Shown here piece by piece: positions 14,994 through 18,108 of a stretch of 18,108 nt of DNA. Every line of letters starts with the position of its first letter. The first letter of the stretch is position 1. A program made the position numbers and the translations under genes. The stretch lies in contig JAIVHD010000259.1 of assembly GCA_020201235.1 (NCBI GenBank), positions 1 to 18,108 on the forward strand, in the 5' to 3' direction. The notes below the pieces were generated by a model. The model was not told the DNA's origin and searched no databases. It saw only the letters and a program-made list of their open reading frames with translations. This DNA is from Lysobacteraceae bacterium (GTDB lineage: Bacteria > Pseudomonadota > Gammaproteobacteria > Xanthomonadales > Wenzhouxiangellaceae).

Positions 14994-16340
14994 TCAGTCA
15001 CAGCTTGAGGGGCCGATCGTGCCCTTGATCGATGCGACCGCATCGACGAAGCGCTGGCCGCGCTGCTCGAAATCCCGATATTGCGGAAAGCTCGGCGCGC
15101 CGGGCGAAAGCAGAATGCAAGCGCCGGCCGGCGCAAGGCGATCGGCCTGCAGCACGGCATCGGCCATGCTTTCGACCGACACGACCCGCGCGCCGTCGAC
15201 CGCCCCCGCCGCGATCAGCGCCGCTGCGATCCGGCCGCCGTTATCCGGCAGCGCCACAAGTCCGGCCAGCGGCCGGGTCCGACAGGCCTCCACCACCGGC
15301 TGCCAGTCGGCACCGCGCTCGAAACCGCCGGCGATCAGCACCGCGGCCACGCCACATGCCTCCAGCGCCGCGCGCGTTGCGTACGGCGTGGTCGAAATGG
15401 AGTCGTTGACCCACGACCGCCCAGCCACGTCGGCAAGCCGCTGCAGGCGATGCGGCAACGGACTAAAGCGGCGCAGTGCCGGGCCTGAATGCCCGACATC
15501 AACACCAATCAAATCGAGCACCGACAAGGCCAGCGCGATGTTGTCGAGGTTGTGACGCCCCGGCAACGGGCTGTCAGCCGCACTCAGCAGGCAGGTATCT
15601 CGCCGAAAGATCCCTTCGGTACGCGCATGGATGCCGTCGCTGCGATTGGCCAAAACGACACCGGCCAGACTGTGGCAGGCAGAGGAAAGCACCGGATCGC
15701 TGGACTGGATCAGCAACGGCCGACCATCGAGCATCCCGGCCAAACGCAGCTTGGCGGCGTAGTAGGCCTCGACCGAGCCGTGCCAGTCAAGGTGCTCGGG
15801 AAACAAACGGGTCAGGACGCCAATCGTTGCATGGCCGATAAGATCGGCCAGCTGGTAGCTGGAAAGCTCGATCACGAACCAGTCGGCGGCGACATCGACA
15901 AGATCGATCAGCGGACGACCAATATTACCGGCCAGTTCGACACGCAGGCCGGACTCTGTGAGCAGGTGCGCAATCAGCGCGGCGGTCGTGCTCTTGCCCT
16001 TGCTGCCGGTGACCGCGATGACCCGCGCATCCGGGCGCTGGCCAAACCACAGCGACGAAATTCCGGTTACCGGAATGCCGCGTGCCCGGCATTCAGCCAG
16101 GATCGGATCGCTGTCCGGCACGCCGGGCGAACGCAATACCCGATCGCATTCCAGTACGCGCTGATCGAGCGCCTCGACCCGCATGGGCCAGTGCCGGGGC
16201 CGCGTTTCGGGCTCGCGGTCGCAAACGACCTCGACGCGCGCATCCGGGTTGCGCGCCTGAAGCACCCGCTCCAGCGCTCGGCCTTCACGCGCAAAGCCGA
16301 TCACACAAGTCCGCCCGGTATCGAGATCGGCTAATTTCAC
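14994..16340 (-). CDS. murD2: UDP-N-acetylmuramoyl-L-alanine--L-glutamate ligase
   Basis: A 448-residue cytoplasmic Mur ligase. The ATP loop is TGSKGKST at 111-118, followed by AGNIGRPL, ELSSYQ at 158-163, FPEHLDWHG at 180-188, PLPHRLQ, and WVNDSISTTPYAT. The variations from classical MurD (SKGKS for TNGKT, FPEHLDWHG for DHLDRH, SISTTPYAT for SKATN) and the 4-bp GTGA overlap with murL identify it as MurD2. As established in Xanthomonas, MurD2 adds L-Glu, not D-Glu, to UDP-MurNAc-L-Ala with ATP. MurL then epimerises the terminal residue to D-Glu. Start is GTG 16340. It converges on ispB with 130 bp between; no strong terminator is visible there. Ordinary murD annotation would be a likely mislabel. 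Confidence 0.9.
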   Translation of the reverse strand: MKLADLDTGRTCVIGFAREGRALERVLQARNPDARVEVVCDREPETRPRHWPMRVEALDQRVLECDRVLRSPGVPDSDPILAECRARGIPVTGISSLWFGQRPDARVIAVTGSKGKSTTAALIAHLLTESGLRVELAGNIGRPLIDLVDVAADWFVIELSSYQLADLIGHATIGVLTRLFPEHLDWHGSVEAYYAAKLRLAGMLDGRPLLIQSSDPVLSSACHSLAGVVLANRSDGIHARTEGIFRRDTCLLSAADSPLPGRHNLDNIALALSVLDLIGVDVGHSGPALRRFSPLPHRLQRLADVAGRSWVNDSISTTPYATRAALEACGVAAVLIAGGFERGADWQPVVEACRTRPLAGLVALPDNGGRIAAALIAAGAVDGARVVSVESMADAVLQADRLAPAGACILLSPGAPSFPQYRDFEQRGQRFVDAVASIKGTIGPSSCD

Positions 16341-17680
16341 GCCAGGAACCCCGGCGGGATCCGGTGCGGCCCGCCCGGCTCCAGCCAGGTCGCCGGGTCG
16401 CTGCCTTCGACCGCCTCGAGCCGTCGGTCAAGCTCGCTCACCACGCTGTGATGTTTCCAGTGCGGATCGTCGGCCAGCAGTCGAATGGCCGCACGTGCCT
16501 CGCCGGCTTCACCGACGCATTCGAACGGACGGTGGCCATCCAGTTCCAGCAATTCGGCAAAGGACTCGACCAGGTCTGCGCGTTGCAGCAGGTCAGCACC
16601 AAAGATGCGCTGCAGGCTTGCGACCGGAACAAACGGTGCCAGCGCCAAAAAGACGAACAGGCACTTGGGGCAGCGCAAACACCAGCGACGCGTTTGTGGG
16701 CCGTCGAGATGAAAATTACGGTTGCAGCTTGAAAAAACGTCGTGGTACTGCTCCAGCCCGGCAAACTCGCGGCAAACCGACAACTCACGATCGCGGCGCA
16801 GAATCGAAAACACCTTCAGGTCCGAAGCGATCGAGCGCTTGATCCAATCGTCGAGCAGGCATTCGAATTCCAGGCTCTTGGCGAACTGATGGTTGACCGG
16901 CCGGCCATCGGGGGCGATCAAGGTCGGTGTATCGGCCGAGCGCTCGTTGGCGAATACCACGGTGTCAAAATCCCACAACAGCGCGGCCAGCACCAGCGCG
17001 CAGGAATTGATCGCGGTAATCGGAACGTGGCCGTTCAGTACACCGCCGGCGTTCAAATGGGCCAGTTGCGGTGCCAACGAGCGGCCGATGCGGCGGTGAC
17101 GGGTGCCGGCGCGATCGGCCACACGGCCGATCAACCCGGCTGAACCGACCTGAACGGTTTCCGGCCGGTAGCCGGCCCGGCGAACCCGCTCGAGCGCGAC
17201 CAGCGAATCCTTACCGCCACCCATCGGAACCAGTGCGCGTCGCCGCAGGCCGAGGCTTGCCGCGCCGTCGCAGACCCCGACCGGCGTGTCGAGGCGAGCC
17301 GGGAAATCCGGCCAATAACGTTCGCCGAGCTTGTTTCGCCACGCCATCTCGGCCAGACCGGACCGGTAGATCGAGGTCAGCGCACGGGCCTGAAATGCAT
17401 CGGGCGAACGAGCAGCGTAGGTGACCTGACCGCGACAGGCCATTTTCCAGTAGCTGATTCCGGCCACCCAATGCAGCAGGTCGAGGGCGGCCTCAATCGC
17501 ATCGCGGCGCTCTTGAGTCGGCGCGACAATCTCCGGAAATTCAAACCGTTCGACCAGCGCAAGCGACTCTTGACCATCGCAAAAGCGCCACTCAAGGGTC
17601 ACTCTTCCGGTTCGAAGGTCGAGCGAGCGATCCGTGAACTCGAAGCGGAGCCGGCGCTCCGGGTGTTCCAGCCAGAACAC
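16337..17680 (-). CDS. murL: UDP-N-acetyl-alpha-D-muramoyl-L-alanyl-L-glutamate epimerase
   Basis: A 447-residue cytoplasmic enzyme that inverts the terminal L-Glu of UDP-MurNAc-L-Ala-L-Glu to D-Glu, requiring ATP and Mg2+ in the characterised Xanthomonas enzyme. Features seen: an N-terminal beta-rich part (DLRTGRVTLEWRFCDG), LDLLHWVAGISYWK, a PP-loop GGGKDS at 154-159, NGHVPITAINS at 216-226, ANERS at 244-248, HQFAKSLEFE, SCNR at 318-321, CLRCPKC at 334-340, and FECVGEAGEARAA. The start is GTG 17680, with an in-frame stop 15 bp upstream of it, so little extension is possible. It overlaps murD2 by 4 bp (coupled translation). No usual Shine-Dalgarno is obvious beyond a GGA about 9 nt upstream. 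Confidence 0.92.
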   Translation of the reverse strand: MFWLEHPERRLRFEFTDRSLDLRTGRVTLEWRFCDGQESLALVERFEFPEIVAPTQERRDAIEAALDLLHWVAGISYWKMACRGQVTYAARSPDAFQARALTSIYRSGLAEMAWRNKLGERYWPDFPARLDTPVGVCDGAASLGLRRRALVPMGGGKDSLVALERVRRAGYRPETVQVGSAGLIGRVADRAGTRHRRIGRSLAPQLAHLNAGGVLNGHVPITAINSCALVLAALLWDFDTVVFANERSADTPTLIAPDGRPVNHQFAKSLEFECLLDDWIKRSIASDLKVFSILRRDRELSVCREFAGLEQYHDVFSSCNRNFHLDGPQTRRWCLRCPKCLFVFLALAPFVPVASLQRIFGADLLQRADLVESFAELLELDGHRPFECVGEAGEARAAIRLLADDPHWKHHSVVSELDRRLEAVEGSDPATWLEPGGPHRIPPGFLA

Positions 17681-17744
17681 GCTCAGATCCGGATTTCAGA
17701 TTCGGGCGACCATCGCTGGGCCGACTCTGCTACGCCGCGCCGCA

Positions 17745-18108
17745 TCAATGGCCGGAGGCCTCGGCAGAGGCATCATCGTGCGCCGATGAACGCGGCCAGG
17801 CGCGCAATACGGCGTTGACCAGCGTGGCCAGCGGAATCGCGAAAAAGACGCCCCAGAAGCCCCAGATCCCGCCAAACACAAGCACGGCGATGATGATCGC
17901 CACCGGGTGCAGGCTAACCACCTCTGAAAAAAGCACGGGCACCAGGACGTTGCCGTCCAGCAGTTGAATGATCGCGTAGGCCACGATCACCCAGACGAAA
18001 TCCGACGTGAATCCGAACTGGATGAACGCCACGATCGCGACCGGGATCGTGACAATCGCCGCGCCGATATACGGAATCAGGACCGAAAACCCGACCAGCA
18101 TCGAAATC
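17745..18108 (-). CDS. AI-2E/PerM family membrane protein, C-terminal part
   Basis: The last 121 residues of a gene whose 5' part lies beyond the right edge; the frame is open to the window end. It shows three hydrophobic segments ([63 protein letters not shown]) with the family motifs [20 protein letters not shown] and [16 protein letters not shown]. Proteins of this family are inner-membrane transporters or exporters, with autoinducer-2 and Na+/H+ roles reported for different members; the substrate here is unknown. The tail ([14 protein letters not shown]) is polar. It ends 64 bp before the murL start on the same strand. Confidence 0.9.
   Translation of the reverse strand, partial: ISMLVGFSVLIPYIGAAIVTIPVAIVAFIQFGFTSDFVWVIVAYAIIQLLDGNVLVPVLFSEVVSLHPVAIIIAVLVFGGIWGFWGVFFAIPLATLVNAVLRAWPRSSAHDDASAEASGH

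Noticed and set aside
14975..15000. Intrinsic terminator for murD2
   Set aside because: There is a T-run on the minus strand after AGCCCGGC, but the possible stem has only about four pairs.

Overview
The window is high-GC, almost entirely minus-strand proteobacterial chromosome. A Xanthomonadales/Lysobacterales-type gammaproteobacterium is the best fit. The main reason is an adjacent murL-murD2 pair, the alternative D-glutamate route of peptidoglycan synthesis first described in Xanthomonas. The gammaproteobacterial-style SSB and IspB agree with this. No phage, IS transposase, CRISPR, rRNA or tRNA gene is visible.

Layout from left to right. Positions 1-413 hold no confident gene, only repeats and the terminator of the next cluster. 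Positions 414-7190 are a minus-strand periplasmic copper/redox cluster. In transcription order it contains a multicopper oxidase (broken in this sequence), an SCO-like protein whose two copper-binding cysteines align with glutamates, a 648-residue secreted protein I do not recognise, a strong intrinsic terminator, a normal SCO copper chaperone, and a c-type cytochrome fused to a periplasmic-binding-protein-like domain. I know of no characterised system with this composition; it is the best candidate for something undescribed. Positions 7191-7660 are an AT-rich then GC-rich intergenic region with palindromes and a copy of a dispersed 31-bp repeat.

Positions 7661-13672 (minus) form a tightly packed run ssb-rfbB-rfbA-rfbC-rfbD-manC-DUF1684 lipoprotein, making dTDP-L-rhamnose and GDP-mannose precursors for surface polysaccharide. 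Three of the four rhamnose genes look damaged. rfbB lacks about 27 conserved residues in frame. The end of rfbC and the start of rfbD are both missing at one junction. With the oxidase this makes three internal deletions within about 6.3 kb, which are either real gene decay or an assembly fault.

Positions 13865-14863 (plus) are ispB, with a good promoter so close to its ATG that the mRNA may be leaderless. Positions 14994-17680 (minus) are murL-murD2 with a 4-bp overlap. They add L-Glu to UDP-MurNAc-L-Ala and then epimerise it, replacing the MurI/MurD route. The window ends inside an AI-2E/PerM-family membrane protein (minus, 5' end cut off).
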